DNA of 64,000 nucleotides from Curtobacterium sp. SGAir0471. Its GTDB lineage: Bacteria; Actinomycetota; Actinomycetes; Actinomycetales; Microbacteriaceae. The notes under the pieces are model-generated. The model worked only from the letters and a program-made list of their open reading frames with translations, searched no databases and was not told where the DNA came from. The stretch is taken from the NCBI RefSeq assembly GCF_005490985.1, contig NZ_CP027869.1, positions 496,001 through 560,000 on the forward strand, in the 5' to 3' direction. This document shows, one piece after another, positions 44,548 to 54,636 of this stretch; within the stretch, counting starts at the first letter, position 1, and every line of letters starts with the position of its first letter. Made by a program: the position numbers and the translations under genes.

Positions 44548-45044
44548 CCGGGGCCGGCAGCGAGGCCGGAGCCGGGGCCGGGGCCGGCGGCGGGGCCCGG
44601 GTCGGCGCTGGGGCGGGTGCCTCCGCGGTGCTCGCCGACGGGTACCGCCTGGTGGTCGGGCCGCCGCCGCTCGACGACTACCTGCGTCTGCGGCGGGACT
44701 CCGGTCTGTCGCCGAAGACCGCGGAGCAGGGCGCGGGGGCGATCGCCGGCAGCTGGTCTGCGGTGCACGTGGTCGACGAGCGAGACGTGCCCGTCGCGAT
44801 GGGCCGCACCATCGGCGACGGCGGGTGGTACTTCCACATCGCCGACATCGCGACCGATCCGGACCACCAGCGCCGGGGGCTCGGCAGGGCCGTCGTCGAG
44901 TGGCTCGTGGCGGACATCCGGTCCCGTGCGCCCGAGGGGGCGTACATCACGCTCGTGGGGGATCCGCCCGGGCAGCGGCTCTACCGGTCGCTCGGGTTCG
45001 AGGACGTCGCGCCGAGCCTGGGGATGGCGCTGCCGCTCCGCTGA
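44544..45044 (+). CDS. GNAT-family N-acetyltransferase
   Basis: 166 aa; GTG overlaps the lactonase stop. The first 27 residues are a low-complexity Ala/Gly run (GAGSEAGAGAGAGGGARVGAGAGA). The GNAT core follows, with acetyl-CoA binding loop DPDHQRRGLGRAVVEWLV (Q/R-x-x-G-x-G/A) and a C-terminal GQRLYRSLGFEDV. The acceptor is unknown. The Ala/Gly arm is probably the same kind of repeat expansion seen in the preceding gene; a later start could exclude it. Confidence 0.9.
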   Translation: MTGAGSEAGAGAGAGGGARVGAGAGASAVLADGYRLVVGPPPLDDYLRLRRDSGLSPKTAEQGAGAIAGSWSAVHVVDERDVPVAMGRTIGDGGWYFHIADIATDPDHQRRGLGRAVVEWLVADIRSRAPEGAYITLVGDPPGQRLYRSLGFEDVAPSLGMALPLR

Positions 45045-45056
45045 CGGAGCCGGGCG

Positions 45057-45977
45057 TCAGCCGTGGACGACATTTGCGAACGGGTGACCGGCAGCCAGTG
45101 CGGACACCTGCCGCCGCACGAGCTCGAGGGTCCGCGGCACGCTGAGGTCCGTGTTGCCACCGACGTGCGGCGTCAGCACGGTGTTCGGGGTCGTCCAGAG
45201 CGGGTGCCCGGCGGGGAGCGGCTCCGGATCGGTCACGTCGAGCGCTGCCGACAGTCGGCCGCGCTCGAGTTCCGCGACGAGGGCGTCGGTGTCGACGACC
45301 CGTCCCCGCGCGACGTTCACCACGAGGGCGCCGTCGGGCAGCGCGGCGAGCTGGTCGGCGTCGACCAGGTGCTCGGTCTCGTCGGTGAGCGGGGTGATGA
45401 GCACGAGGACGTCGGTCCGGGTCGCGAGGTCCGGGAGCTCCCCGAAGGCGTGCACGTGCCGACCGTCCTGCTCCCGTGCCGTGCGTGCCACGACGGTGAC
45501 GTCGCACCGCATCGCCTCGAACCGGGAGGCGATGGCGACCCCGATCGCGCCGTACCCGACGACCGTCACGCGACGATCGGCCAGGGAGCGAGTGGTGCGG
45601 ACGTCCCACACCCCGGCCGTGCGGTCGGCCTGGAACGTGTGGATCTCGCGGAGCGAGGTCAGCGCGAGCCCGACCGCGAGCTCGGCGGTCTCGTCGTCGT
45701 GGATGCCCCGGCCGTTCGCGACCTGGGCGTGCGCCGGAGCGTGCGGCAGCGCGTGCTCGTAGCCGGCGCTCGGGAGCTGCAGGAGCCGGAGGTTCGGGAG
45801 GTCGTGGACGAACTGCCACCGGTGACGACCCGCGAAGTAGAACGGCAGCAGGGTGATCGCCACGTCGTCAGGTCGATCGTAGGGGCCTTCGACGTCCCAG
45901 ACGTCGAGCTCGACGCCGTCCGGAATCGGACCGAACCGGTCGACGAGCTCCGCGAAGGGCAGGGTGACGATCGGCAT
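45057..45977 (-). CDS. D-isomer-specific 2-hydroxyacid dehydrogenase
   Basis: 306 aa. NAD-binding Rossmann loop VVGYGAIGVAIASRFEAM. Catalytic residues are in VNVARGRVVDTDAL (Arg), DVTDPEPLPAGHPLW (Glu) and LTPHVGGNT (His). The usual CDVTVVART after the loop suggests NADP(H) preference from the Arg. Substrate unknown; glyoxylate, hydroxypyruvate or a similar 2-oxoacid is typical. Confidence 0.92.
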   Translation of the reverse strand: MPIVTLPFAELVDRFGPIPDGVELDVWDVEGPYDRPDDVAITLLPFYFAGRHRWQFVHDLPNLRLLQLPSAGYEHALPHAPAHAQVANGRGIHDDETAELAVGLALTSLREIHTFQADRTAGVWDVRTTRSLADRRVTVVGYGAIGVAIASRFEAMRCDVTVVARTAREQDGRHVHAFGELPDLATRTDVLVLITPLTDETEHLVDADQLAALPDGALVVNVARGRVVDTDALVAELERGRLSAALDVTDPEPLPAGHPLWTTPNTVLTPHVGGNTDLSVPRTLELVRRQVSALAAGHPFANVVHG

Positions 45978-46097
45978 GCGCGCGGGGTGCTCCTGAGGTG
46001 TCGGGACGGACCGACGGCGGTCAGCTCGCGCTGACCGCCGTCGGCGGGTGCTGTCCTTCGGTGTCAGACGGCGAGTGTCAGCCGTCTGCTGGCGGTG

Positions 46098-48521
46098 TCA
46101 GCCGTCGGTGCGCGGCGAGAACGAGCCGTGGTCGTCGAGCGGCCCGCGCCCGACGTAGCCCTCGGTGACGTCCTCGACGATGACATCACCGAACCGCGCC
46201 GGCAGCGTCGCGTTGTGCGTCCCGCGCAGCTCGTCGATCGACGCCTCGAACGCGCCCTGCACCTCGAGCGAGCTGGACGAGGCGTCCGTCACACCGATGC
46301 GCAGCACCGGGAAGCCCCGGCCCTCGCAGAGCCCGCGGAACCGCACGTCGTCCTCGCGACGGACGGTGACGATGACACGACCCGTCGACTCGGAGAACAG
46401 TGCGGTCGCCGTGTCGACACCGTCACGCTCCTCGAGCTCGTCGAGCACCACGCGCACGCCGATGCCGAAGCGCAGCACCGACTCGGCGAGGGACTGGCCG
46501 AGGCCGCCGTCCGCCAGGTCGTGGGCGCTCGTCAGCAGCTGCTCGCCGGAGGCCGCCTGCAGGAGCTCTGCCAGGGCCTTCTCCTGCGCGAGGTCCACCG
46601 CCGGCGGACGACCGCCGAGGTGCCCGTGCACGGTGCCGGCCCACGCCGAGCCGTCGAGCTCGAGGCTCGTCGTGCCGAGCAGGTAGACGTTGTGGCCGTC
46701 GTCCTGCCAGCCCGAGGGCACGCGCAGGGCGACGTCGTCGATGATGCCGAGCACGCCGACGACGGGCGTCGGGTGGATCGGCGTCGTGCCCGTCTGGTTG
46801 TAGAACGACACGTTGCCGCCGGTGACCGGGATGCCGAGCTCCATGCAGCCGTCCGCCAGGCCCTCGACGGCCTCGGAGAACTGCCACATGACCTCGGGGT
46901 TCTCCGGCGAGCCGAAGTTCAGGCAGTCGGTGACCGCTGCGGGGACAGCGCCGGTGACGGCGACGTTGCGGTAGGCCTCGGCCAGCGCCAGGCGTGCGCC
47001 CTGCTTCGGGTCGAGCTGGCAGTAGCGGCCGTTCGCGTCGGTCGCGACGGTGACACCGAGGCCGGTCTCCTCGTCGACGCGGATCATGCCACCGTCGTCG
47101 GGGAAGGAGAGCGCGGTGTTGCCGAGCACGTAGGTGTCGTACTGGTTGGTGACCCAGTTCTTCGACGCGAGGTTCGGCGAGCCGAGGAGCTGCAGGAACT
47201 GCGCCTTGAGCGCCGGACCGTCGGCCGGACGCTCCAGCGAGGCGGCGGTGTCGGCCTGCAGCGCGTCGATCCAGGACGGGTAGGCGACCGGGCGGTCGTA
47301 CACCGGGCCGTCGACGGCGACCGTGCGCGGGTCGACGTTCACGATCTCCTGGCCCTGCCAGTCGATGACGAGTCGGCCGGTGCCGGTGACCTCGCCCAGG
47401 ACGCTGGTCTCGACCTCCCACTTGCCGACGACCGCGAGGAACTCGTCGAGCTTCTCGGGGCGGACGACCGCCATCATGCGCTCCTGGCTCTCGGACATGA
47501 GGATCTCCTCGGCCGTGAGCGTGGGGTCGCGCAGCAGGACGTCGTCGAGCGAGATGTGCATGCCACCGTCGCCGTTGGACGCCAACTCGCTCGTGGCGCA
47601 GGAGATGCCCGCGGCGCCGAGGTCCTGGATGCCCTCGACCAGTTCCTTCTGGAAGAGCTCGAGGCAGCACTCGATGAGGACCTTCTCGGCGAACGGGTCG
47701 CCGACCTGGACCGCCGGCCGCTTGGTCGGGCCGCCCTCGGTGAAGGTGTCCGACGCCAGGATCGACGCACCGCCGATGCCGTCACCGCCGGTGCGGGCAC
47801 CGAAGAGCACGACCTTGTTGCCGGCGCCGGAGGCGTTCGCCAGGTGCAGGTCCTCGTGCCGCAGGACGCCCACAGCGAGGGCGTTGACGAGCGGGTTGCC
47901 CTGGTACACCGGGTCGAAGTAGGTCTCGCCGCCGATGTTCGGCAGGCCGAGGCAGTTGCCGTAGAACGAGATGCCGCCGACGACGCCGTGCACGACGCGC
48001 GCCGTGTCCTCGTGGTCGATCGCGCCGAAGCGGAGCTGGTCCATCACGGCGACCGGGCGTGCGCCCATCGAGATGATGTCGCGGACGATGCCACCGACGC
48101 CGGTCGCGGCGCCCTGGTACGGCTCGACGTACGACGGGTGGTTGTGCGACTCGACCTTGAAGGTCACCGCCCAGCCGTTGCCCACGTCGACGACACCGGC
48201 GTTCTCGCCCATGCCGACCATCAGGTTCTTCGTCATCTCCGGCGTGACCTTCTTACCGAACTGCCGGAGGTAGTTCTTGCTCGACTTGTACGAGCAGTGC
48301 TCCGACCACATCACGGAGTACATCGCGAGCTCGCCCGAGGTGGGGCGGCGGCCGAGGATCTCGCGGATCTTCGCGTACTCGTCGGCCTTGAGCCCGAGTG
48401 CCTCGTACGGCTGCTCCTTGTCGGGCGTGGCGGCGGCGTCCTGGACGGTGTCGGGCTTCGGGCGGACGTTGTTCGTCACGGTGGTGTCGTTCCCTGTCAC
48501 TGGAGTCGGCGTCGTCGTCAC
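46098..48521 (-). CDS. purL: Phosphoribosylformylglycinamidine synthase subunit (FGAM synthase II)
   Basis: About 807 aa, the small-type PurL used with PurS and PurQ. It converts FGAR plus ammonia to FGAM using ATP. Conserved blocks: [47 protein letters not shown]-type [38 protein letters not shown], and the second half [30 protein letters not shown]. The GTG at 48521 overlaps the purQ stop by 4 bp. A GTG at 48479, with AGGGA upstream, would shorten it by 14 residues and fits relatives equally well. Last gene of a leftward purS-purQ-purL operon. Confidence 0.97.
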   Translation of the reverse strand: MTTTPTPVTGNDTTVTNNVRPKPDTVQDAAATPDKEQPYEALGLKADEYAKIREILGRRPTSGELAMYSVMWSEHCSYKSSKNYLRQFGKKVTPEMTKNLMVGMGENAGVVDVGNGWAVTFKVESHNHPSYVEPYQGAATGVGGIVRDIISMGARPVAVMDQLRFGAIDHEDTARVVHGVVGGISFYGNCLGLPNIGGETYFDPVYQGNPLVNALAVGVLRHEDLHLANASGAGNKVVLFGARTGGDGIGGASILASDTFTEGGPTKRPAVQVGDPFAEKVLIECCLELFQKELVEGIQDLGAAGISCATSELASNGDGGMHISLDDVLLRDPTLTAEEILMSESQERMMAVVRPEKLDEFLAVVGKWEVETSVLGEVTGTGRLVIDWQGQEIVNVDPRTVAVDGPVYDRPVAYPSWIDALQADTAASLERPADGPALKAQFLQLLGSPNLASKNWVTNQYDTYVLGNTALSFPDDGGMIRVDEETGLGVTVATDANGRYCQLDPKQGARLALAEAYRNVAVTGAVPAAVTDCLNFGSPENPEVMWQFSEAVEGLADGCMELGIPVTGGNVSFYNQTGTTPIHPTPVVGVLGIIDDVALRVPSGWQDDGHNVYLLGTTSLELDGSAWAGTVHGHLGGRPPAVDLAQEKALAELLQAASGEQLLTSAHDLADGGLGQSLAESVLRFGIGVRVVLDELEERDGVDTATALFSESTGRVIVTVRREDDVRFRGLCEGRGFPVLRIGVTDASSSSLEVQGAFEASIDELRGTHNATLPARFGDVIVEDVTEGYVGRGPLDDHGSFSPRTDG

Positions 48522-49222
48522 TTGACGAGCGTCGACTCGATCACGGAGGTGAAGAAGGTGAGGCCGTCCGTGCCGGAGGCCATCGCCGCGGGGGTGTCCG
48601 GGCCGAACCCGGGCTCCGTCGCGTGCTCGGGGTGCGGCATGAGCCCGACGACGTTGCCGCGCTCGTTCGAGACGCCGGCGATGTCGTCGATCGACCCGTT
48701 CGGGTTCACGCCGACGTAGCGGAACACGACCTGGCCGTTGTCCTCGATGCGCTTGATCTCGTCGGCGTCGGCGACGAACCGGCCGTCCGCGTTCTTCAGC
48801 GGGATCGTGATCTCCTGCCCGGCGCTGAACCCGGAGGTCCACGCCGTGCCGGTGGTCTCGACCCGCAGCTTCTGGTCACGCCGGATGAACTGCTGGTGCG
48901 CGTTGCGGGTGTGCGCGCCGGGCACGAGCCGCGCTTCGGCGAGCATCTGGAAGCCGTTGCAGATGCCGAGCACGGGCATGCCCTTGCCGGCGGCGTCGAT
49001 GACCTCGGCCATGATCGGGGCCTTCGCCGCGATGGCGCCGGCACGCAGGTAGTCGCCGTACGAGAACCCGCCGGGGAGCACGATCGCGTCGACCCCCTGC
49101 AGGTCGTGGTCGCCGTGCCAGAGTGCGACGGGGTCGGCTCCGGCCAGGCGGACCGCACGCTGGGCGTCGCGGTCGTCGAGCGAGCCCGGGAACGTGATGA
49201 CGCCGATGCGCATCCGCGTCAC
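48518..49222 (-). CDS. purQ: Phosphoribosylformylglycinamidine synthase, glutaminase subunit (FGAM synthase I)
   Basis: 234 aa. Class I amidotransferase: nucleophile Cys88 in [11 protein letters not shown], with His and Glu in [24 protein letters not shown] is also typical. It supplies ammonia to PurL. GTG at 49222 overlaps the purS stop; the ATG at 49213 ([14 protein letters not shown]) is an equally good start by homology. Confidence 0.97.
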   Translation of the reverse strand: MTRMRIGVITFPGSLDDRDAQRAVRLAGADPVALWHGDHDLQGVDAIVLPGGFSYGDYLRAGAIAAKAPIMAEVIDAAGKGMPVLGICNGFQMLAEARLVPGAHTRNAHQQFIRRDQKLRVETTGTAWTSGFSAGQEITIPLKNADGRFVADADEIKRIEDNGQVVFRYVGVNPNGSIDDIAGVSNERGNVVGLMPHPEHATEPGFGPDTPAAMASGTDGLTFFTSVIESTLVK

Positions 49223-49470
49223 GCGTCCTGCACGGTGACGGAGACGACGTCCTCGATCACGGCGTTCGAGAAGACGTCGGCCGCGATGTCGCGGACCTCG
49301 GCCAGCTTCGCGTCGTCGACCGGGCCGTCGACGGCGATCTCGAAGCGCTTGCCGATGCGGACGTCGGTCAGGTCGGCCTTGCCGAGACGGGCGAGGGCGT
49401 TGCCCACCGCCTTGCCCTGGGGGTCGAGGATCTCTGCCTTGGGCATGACCTCGACGACGATGGTTGGCAC
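49219..49470 (-). CDS. purS: Phosphoribosylformylglycinamidine synthase subunit PurS
   Basis: 83 aa, full length. Starts [30 protein letters not shown] and includes [11 protein letters not shown], both hallmark PurS blocks. It bridges PurQ and PurL in the FGAM synthase complex. First gene of purS-purQ-purL with 4-bp overlaps throughout. Confidence 0.96.
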   Translation of the reverse strand: MPTIVVEVMPKAEILDPQGKAVGNALARLGKADLTDVRIGKRFEIAVDGPVDDAKLAEVRDIAADVFSNAVIEDVVSVTVQDA

Positions 49471-49569
49471 GTGTTCACTCCAGCGCTTGGGTGGGTTGGG
49501 TGGGACGGCACCAGTCTACGGGCCGCGCACGGCGCGCCGAGCCGCTTGTGGAGAAGTCGTCGAAGGCGT

Positions 49570-49601
49570 ATGTTCCAAGTCGAATAATCGCCCGCGAACA
49601 T
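49570..49601. promoter_or_regulatory. Inverted repeat before PadR gene
   Basis: ATGTTC (49570-49575) and GAACAT (49596-49601), perfect 6-bp arms 20 bp apart, just before the ribosome site of the PadR gene. PadR proteins often bind ATGT...ACAT palindromes, usually with closer spacing. Autoregulation is inferred. Confidence 0.4.
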
Positions 49602-49616
49602 GGCCTGGAGGCACGG

Positions 49617-50225
49617 ATGGCGTCGCTCACGCCCCTCGCGTTCGCCGCGCTCGGCCTGCTCGCCGAGGCGCCGATGCACCCGTACGAGATGTTCCAGACG
49701 ATGCTCCACCGGCACGAGGACCAGAACGTCAAGGTCCGGCCGAGCACGCTGTACCACCAGATCGGACGACTCGTGGACCTCGGGTACGCCGAGGCCCTCG
49801 GGACCGCGCGCGAGGGCAACCGTCCCGAGCGCACCACCTACGCCATCACCGACCACGGCCGTGCGGAGCTCGACGCCGGGCTCCGCCGCATGATCGCCGA
49901 GCCCGCCGACGAGTACCCCGAGTTCCAGCTCGCGGTCTCCCACGTCGACAACCTGACCGCGACCGACGCGGTGACCGCGTTGCGCGCCCGCGCCGACGCG
50001 CTCCGTGCGGAACGCGCGGGGTACGACGAGGCCGCCACGGGCCTCCAGGCCAAGCAGCTCGCCGAGCGCTACTGGCTCGACGTGTCGTACGTCCGTGGCA
50101 TGCTCACCGCGCAGATCGAGTGGCTGACCGCCACCGCCGACCGGATCGCGAGCGGCGACATCCCCTGGGACGGCCCCGCCGTCCCCGACCCAGCACCACA
50201 GAAGGACCAGGACACCACTCGATGA
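49617..50225 (+). CDS. PadR-family transcriptional regulator
   Basis: 202 aa. ATG at 49617 with GGAGG 5 bp upstream. N-terminal winged helix: TPLAFAALGLLAEAPMHPYEMFQTM, VRPSTLYHQIGRLVDLGYAEAL, RTTYAITDHGRAEL. The C-terminal helical domain (PadR_C) dimerises. It overlaps the efflux gene that follows by 4 bp, so it is the likely repressor of that pump. Confidence 0.92.
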   Translation: MASLTPLAFAALGLLAEAPMHPYEMFQTMLHRHEDQNVKVRPSTLYHQIGRLVDLGYAEALGTAREGNRPERTTYAITDHGRAELDAGLRRMIAEPADEYPEFQLAVSHVDNLTATDAVTALRARADALRAERAGYDEAATGLQAKQLAERYWLDVSYVRGMLTAQIEWLTATADRIASGDIPWDGPAVPDPAPQKDQDTTR

Positions 50226-51769
50226 CCTCCACCACGTCCGCCGACCTGCAGCACGGGAAGAAGCCGTGGCCCGCGCTCTGGGCACTCGTCGTCGGCTTCT
50301 TCATGATCCTCGTCGACTCGACCATCGTGTCGGTCGCGACACCCACGATCGCGCAGGCGCTCGACGCCGACATCAACGCCGTGATCTGGGTCACCAGCGC
50401 GTACCTGCTCGCCTACGCGGTGCCGCTGCTCATCACCGGACGCCTCGGTGACCGCTTCGGCCCGAAGGTGCTGTACCAGACGGGTCTCGTGGTGTTCACC
50501 CTCGCGAGCCTGTGGTGCGGCCTGGCCGGGTCGATCGAGGTGCTCATCGTCGCCCGCGTCGTGCAGGGCCTCGGTGCCGCGATGATGACCCCGCAGACGA
50601 TGGCGGTCATCACGCGCATCTTCCCGCCGCAGAACCGCGGCGCTGCGATGGGTCTCTGGGGTGCCGTCGCCGGTGTCGCCTCGCTCGTCGGGCCGATCGT
50701 CGGCGGGCTGCTCGTCGACGGCTTCGGCTGGGAGTGGATCTTCTTCGTGAACGTCCCCGTCGGTGTCGTCGCGTTCGTGCTCGCGCAGCGCTTCGTCCCC
50801 CGCTTCGAGCGGCACGGACACCGCTTCGACTACCTCGGCATCGTGCTCAGCGCCGTCGGCATGTTCCTGCTCGTGTTCGGCATCCAGGAGGGCGAGACCT
50901 ACGACTGGGGCACCATCACGGGCCCGATCTCGGTGTGGTCGCTGATCATCACCGGCATCGTCGTGCTCGCCGCGTTCGTCGTCTGGCAGGGCGTGCAGAA
51001 GGGCGAGCCGCTGCTGCCGCTCGGCCTGTTCAAGGACCGCAACTTCACGCTCGCCAACATCGCCATCACGGCGGTCGGCGTGGCGATCTCCTCCTTCGCG
51101 CTGCCGATCATGCTCTGGGCGCAGGACGTCCTGCGCTTCTCGCCGACACAGGCCGCGCTGCTGCTCGTGCCGCAGGCCGTCCTGTCCGCCGCGCTCGCAC
51201 CGCTCGTGGGCAAGAACCTCAACAAGTGGAACCCGCGCTGGGTCGGCTCGTTCGGCCTGGCGTGCTTCTCCGGCGGGCTGTTCTGGTTCGGCGCCCTGCT
51301 CTGGTCGGGCGCCGGCTGGGGCTGGACCCTGTTGCCGAGTGCACTGCTCGGGCTCGCGAACGCCTGCATGTGGGGTCCGCTCTCGGTGTCGGCGACGCGC
51401 AACCTGCCGCCGGCGCTCGCGGGTGCCGGGTCGGGCGTCTACAACACCACGCGGCAGATCGGTGCGGTGCTCGGCTCCGCCGGCATCGCGGCGCTGATCG
51501 AGGCGCGCATCACGGCGAACTTCCCCTCCGGTGCGGGCACGGGTTCGGGCGGCGGCGCTGAGCAGCAGGTCGGGGCACTGCCCGAGTTCCTGCAGCAGCC
51601 GTTCGCCACGTCGATGGGGCAGTCGCTCGTGCTGCCGGCCGTGGTGCTCGTGGCGGCCATCGTCGCGGCGCTGTTCCTGGCGAAGCCGAAGCAGACGACG
51701 GCGTGGAAGCAGACCGGCGCGGTCGAGACGCAGCCCGACGCTGCGGAGCCGGAGGCCGCGGCGCGCTGA
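50222..51769 (+). CDS. MFS drug transporter, DHA2 family (EmrB/QacA-like)
   Basis: 515 aa, fourteen predicted helices. Motif D1/A region LVDSTIVSVATPTIAQAL and GRLGDRFGPK, motif C AGVASLVGPIVGGLLVDGFGWEWIFFVNVPVG, and the C-terminal helix set after a Gly-rich loop are characteristic of proton-driven multidrug exporters. Start ATG overlaps padR. Substrate unknown. Confidence 0.95.
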   Translation: MTSTTSADLQHGKKPWPALWALVVGFFMILVDSTIVSVATPTIAQALDADINAVIWVTSAYLLAYAVPLLITGRLGDRFGPKVLYQTGLVVFTLASLWCGLAGSIEVLIVARVVQGLGAAMMTPQTMAVITRIFPPQNRGAAMGLWGAVAGVASLVGPIVGGLLVDGFGWEWIFFVNVPVGVVAFVLAQRFVPRFERHGHRFDYLGIVLSAVGMFLLVFGIQEGETYDWGTITGPISVWSLIITGIVVLAAFVVWQGVQKGEPLLPLGLFKDRNFTLANIAITAVGVAISSFALPIMLWAQDVLRFSPTQAALLLVPQAVLSAALAPLVGKNLNKWNPRWVGSFGLACFSGGLFWFGALLWSGAGWGWTLLPSALLGLANACMWGPLSVSATRNLPPALAGAGSGVYNTTRQIGAVLGSAGIAALIEARITANFPSGAGTGSGGGAEQQVGALPEFLQQPFATSMGQSLVLPAVVLVAAIVAALFLAKPKQTTAWKQTGAVETQPDAAEPEAAAR

Positions 51770-51780
51770 CGTCGGGAGCG

Positions 51781-51847
51781 GCCGGTCCCAGCTCGCGGGG
51801 CGGCCGGTCCGCGCTCGCGGGGCGGGCCGGTCCGCGCTCGCGGGGCG
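51781..51847. repeat. Three 22-bp tandem repeats
   Basis: Units starting GCCGGTCC at 51781, 51803 and 51826 (22 bp, with one extra base before the third), each ending GCTCGCGGGGCG. They lie just after the MFS stop and before a 12-bp-arm hairpin. Confidence 0.85.
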
Positions 51848-51856
51848 ACCGGTTCG

Positions 51857-51892
51857 CGACGTTGCACGTGTCGATCGACGCGTGCAACGTCG
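51857..51892. terminator. Hairpin between converging MFS and CtaG-like genes
   Basis: Perfect 12-bp arms CGACGTTGCACG (51857-51868) and CGTGCAACGTCG (51881-51892) with a 12-nt loop. The loop element GTGTCGATCGAC recurs at about 51939-51950. Likely bidirectional terminator. Confidence 0.6.
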
Positions 51893-52017
51893 AACGATGC
51901 GGGCGTACCGAATACGAGTGCATGGATCGACATCGCGCGTGTCGATCGACGAGTGTCGTGTCGCAGAACGTGGGCCGGGCGCCCGCTACATCCGTCCGCT
52001 GCGCGCCGCGGCCCGCG

Positions 52018-52977
52018 TCACCCCCGGCGCTGCAGGTGCGCCCGCGTCAGCTCGGCCATCTCCTCGTCGGACAGGGCGTCGACCGAGCGAGCCTCGCGGC
52101 GGTCCGTCCGCTGCCACCGCACGAACAGCATCACGAGCACCGGGACGTCGGCCACCTCGGCGATGAACCACAGCAGGTCGCCCGCCAGGTGCTGGTCGCG
52201 CAGCGGCGACGGGAACCACGGCTGGCCGACGGCGTGCACGAGCGACCCGTCGAGCACGTGGTTCGACACCCGGAGCACGATGCCGGGCACCGCGTCGAGC
52301 AGCAGCTCCACGAAGGCGAGCAGGAACTCGACCGTCACGAAGGTCGAACTCCGCAGCACCCCGGGTTCGGACAGCGGCCCGAGCACGGTGAACCCGAGCG
52401 CCGGGACGAACACCGTGATGAGCGCTGCCCAGACGCCCGACTCGCGGATGCCCGCGGCGAGCGGGGTGAGCAGGACCGCGAACAGCACGAGTCCGACGAC
52501 GGGGGCGACGATCGCGTTGCCGAGCACCCGGACCGGACGCGAGTGCATCACCCGGTCGGCAGCGGCGGACCACCGCGCCGGACCGCCGAGCCGGAGCAGC
52601 GACACCGGAGCGGCCAGGGCGGCGAAGGTCGGGACCGCGAAGAAGAGCAGTGCGAGCCGGAGCGTGAAGGCCCAGCGGAGTTCCTGGTCGTACCGGCCGA
52701 CGACGCCGAACTGCAGCACGGCGAAGAGCACCAGCGCGACCAGGAACGACAGGGAGCGCCAGGCGGACCACCGGGCCCCTCGGCGTCGGGCCCCGACGAG
52801 CCAGCAGCCGTAGGTCACCACGGCGACCGCCAGCAGCACCGCCGCCAGGGGATCGACGTGCCAGGTGCTCCAGAACTCGGCGGGTTCGGGCGTGGGGAGC
52901 CTCCAGGAGACGAGACGGGCCGGACGAGCCGGACCAGCGGAACGGGCCGGCCGGACGGGATCGCCCGGCTCCGTCAT
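52018..52977 (-). CDS. Cytochrome c oxidase assembly factor CtaG-like membrane protein
   Basis: 319 aa, about seven helices. Matches the caa3_CtaG family layout: WHVDPLAAVLLAVAVVTYGCWLVGARRRGARWSAWRSLSFLVALVLF, YDQELRWAFTLRLALLFFAVP, and a C-terminal DQHLAGDLLWFIAEVADVPVLVMLFVRW. The first His-rich membrane segment of classic members is weaker here (LRLALLFF instead of HMxQH). Proposed role is copper delivery to a terminal oxidase; evidence is by family only. Confidence 0.85.
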   Translation of the reverse strand: MTEPGDPVRPARSAGPARPARLVSWRLPTPEPAEFWSTWHVDPLAAVLLAVAVVTYGCWLVGARRRGARWSAWRSLSFLVALVLFAVLQFGVVGRYDQELRWAFTLRLALLFFAVPTFAALAAPVSLLRLGGPARWSAAADRVMHSRPVRVLGNAIVAPVVGLVLFAVLLTPLAAGIRESGVWAALITVFVPALGFTVLGPLSEPGVLRSSTFVTVEFLLAFVELLLDAVPGIVLRVSNHVLDGSLVHAVGQPWFPSPLRDQHLAGDLLWFIAEVADVPVLVMLFVRWQRTDRREARSVDALSDEEMAELTRAHLQRRG

Positions 52978-53036
52978 CCTCCGCCCGCTCGCCCCCGCGA
53001 CGACCCCGCTCGTCGCCGGCCGCGGTGAGGATCGAC

Positions 53037-54395
53037 TCAGCTGTGCACGGACCGCCCTGCGACCGGAGCGCCCGTGGCGACCGCGGCGACCTCACCGGAC
53101 CTGGTCCGGCCGAGCAACCACACGCCGATCGGCACGGCGACCGCACCGAGGAGCGCGACACCGAACGACAGGTGCCACTGCATCACGACGAACGCGGGGC
53201 CGATCGTGCAGACCGCGGCGACGGCCACGAGGGGCCACCCCGGGCGGTCGACACCGTCGGACAGCCGGGGGAGCGGTCGGTCCCAACGGCGCAGCGCCCT
53301 GGCGACCCCGATCGCGGCCGCCAGCACGACGACGACCGCGATCGGCCGCGTCGCCCACCACGTCGTCGACCCCGGGTCGGGGAACGGGACGGCGAGCAGC
53401 AGGGCGACGCCGTTCAGCGCGATGTAGAGCGGCAGGTGCCAGAGGTAGATCGCCATGCCGTCCCGTCCGAGCACGAACACCGTCGCCTGCGCCGGTCGGG
53501 TCTGCATCAGCCGGGTGAGGGGTCGGTGCACGAGCTGCACGAGGCAGACCTGTGACACCGCGAGCAGCGCCAACGGGAGCATCGGCGGGTTGAGGTCCTG
53601 CAGCATGTCCGGCGCCCAGAGCCCGACCGACGTCAGGGGCACGAGGAGCGCGTAGCCCGCCAGCGCGACCACCGCCAGCAGTGCCCTCGAGCGGCGAGCG
53701 AACCAGCCGTCCGCCCAGAGGAACCCGAGCTGCTGCGCGAACAGCCACACCGGGCCGAGGTTGAGCAGCCCGACCTCGGCCGTCCCGGTGGCGAACCGGA
53801 GTGCGTCGACCGCCACCGCCAGGAGCAGCAGGACACCGAGCGTGCGGAACGGCGCCCGCTCGTGCAGGCGTGCCATCACGGGGACGCAGCACTGGGTGAT
53901 GCCGTACGCGGCGAGGAACCAGAGCGGCGAGCCGATGCCGAAGGCGACCTCGGCGAGCAGGTCAGCGGGCGTCCCGAGCGCCGTCGCGATGCCGAGGCCG
54001 ATCGTGAGCACCGCGAACAGCGGGATCGACGGACGGAAGAGCCGCACGAGCCGTGTCGCCACGAAGTCGCGGGCGCCGCCGCCCCGGGCGAGCGTGCTCC
54101 GCCACCCGACCGCGCTCGCGAACCCACCGACGGCGAAGAACAGCGGCATGACCTGGCCCACCCACGTCGCGGGGACGTACCAGGCCGACTCCTGCAACGG
54201 GCTGGTGACGCCGATGCCCTCGGACGACGCCGCCACCCCGACCATCGTGACGTGCACGACGACGACGAGGACGACGCAGGCCGTCCTGATGAGGTCGACG
54301 ACCAGGTCCCGCTGCGCGATGATCCCCCGGACGTCCTGAGCGCGTTCGGCCGGCGCGGAGTCGACCCGCGACGAAGGCCCCTGCTTCGTGGACAT
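53037..54395 (-). CDS. Acyltransferase-3 family membrane protein
   Basis: 452 aa, about ten helices. The N-terminal RDLVVDLIRTACVVLVVVVHVTMVG has the conserved Arg and His of acyltransferase-3 enzymes. FFAVGGFASAVGWRS and LVRLFRPSIPLF follow. LYLWHLPLY-type IYLWHLPLYIALNG is present in the C-terminal half. Such enzymes O-acylate cell-wall or surface glycans. No SGNH domain is fused. Confidence 0.9.
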   Translation of the reverse strand: MSTKQGPSSRVDSAPAERAQDVRGIIAQRDLVVDLIRTACVVLVVVVHVTMVGVAASSEGIGVTSPLQESAWYVPATWVGQVMPLFFAVGGFASAVGWRSTLARGGGARDFVATRLVRLFRPSIPLFAVLTIGLGIATALGTPADLLAEVAFGIGSPLWFLAAYGITQCCVPVMARLHERAPFRTLGVLLLLAVAVDALRFATGTAEVGLLNLGPVWLFAQQLGFLWADGWFARRSRALLAVVALAGYALLVPLTSVGLWAPDMLQDLNPPMLPLALLAVSQVCLVQLVHRPLTRLMQTRPAQATVFVLGRDGMAIYLWHLPLYIALNGVALLLAVPFPDPGSTTWWATRPIAVVVVLAAAIGVARALRRWDRPLPRLSDGVDRPGWPLVAVAAVCTIGPAFVVMQWHLSFGVALLGAVAVPIGVWLLGRTRSGEVAAVATGAPVAGRSVHS

Positions 54396-54608
54396 GCCGT
54401 GACGCTAGCGCTGGACCACGAGGATCAGCGTCGTCCCAGCCGATCGCGGCCGGATCGTGACACATCGCATGCCGCCAGCGGAATGAATGAGCGCGACGGC
54501 CCGACCGCACGGCGAGCCGACCCGACCCGACACCCCGACGACCCGACGACACGCGCAGCGCGCGCCCGCCCTGGGCAGCGGCCCGCCGAGCATGTACGGT
54601 GGAGCTTG

Positions 54609-54625
54609 TCTTGACCGATGCAAGA
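54609..54625. promoter_or_regulatory. Inverted repeat, candidate Fur-family box
   Basis: TCTTG (54609-54613) and CAAGA (54621-54625) with 7 bp between, 12 bp before the fur-like start. In actinobacteria furA-catalase operons are repressed by FurA at such a site upstream of furA. Inferred autorepression relieved by peroxide. Confidence 0.45.
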
Positions 54626-54636
54626 GAAAGAGATCG

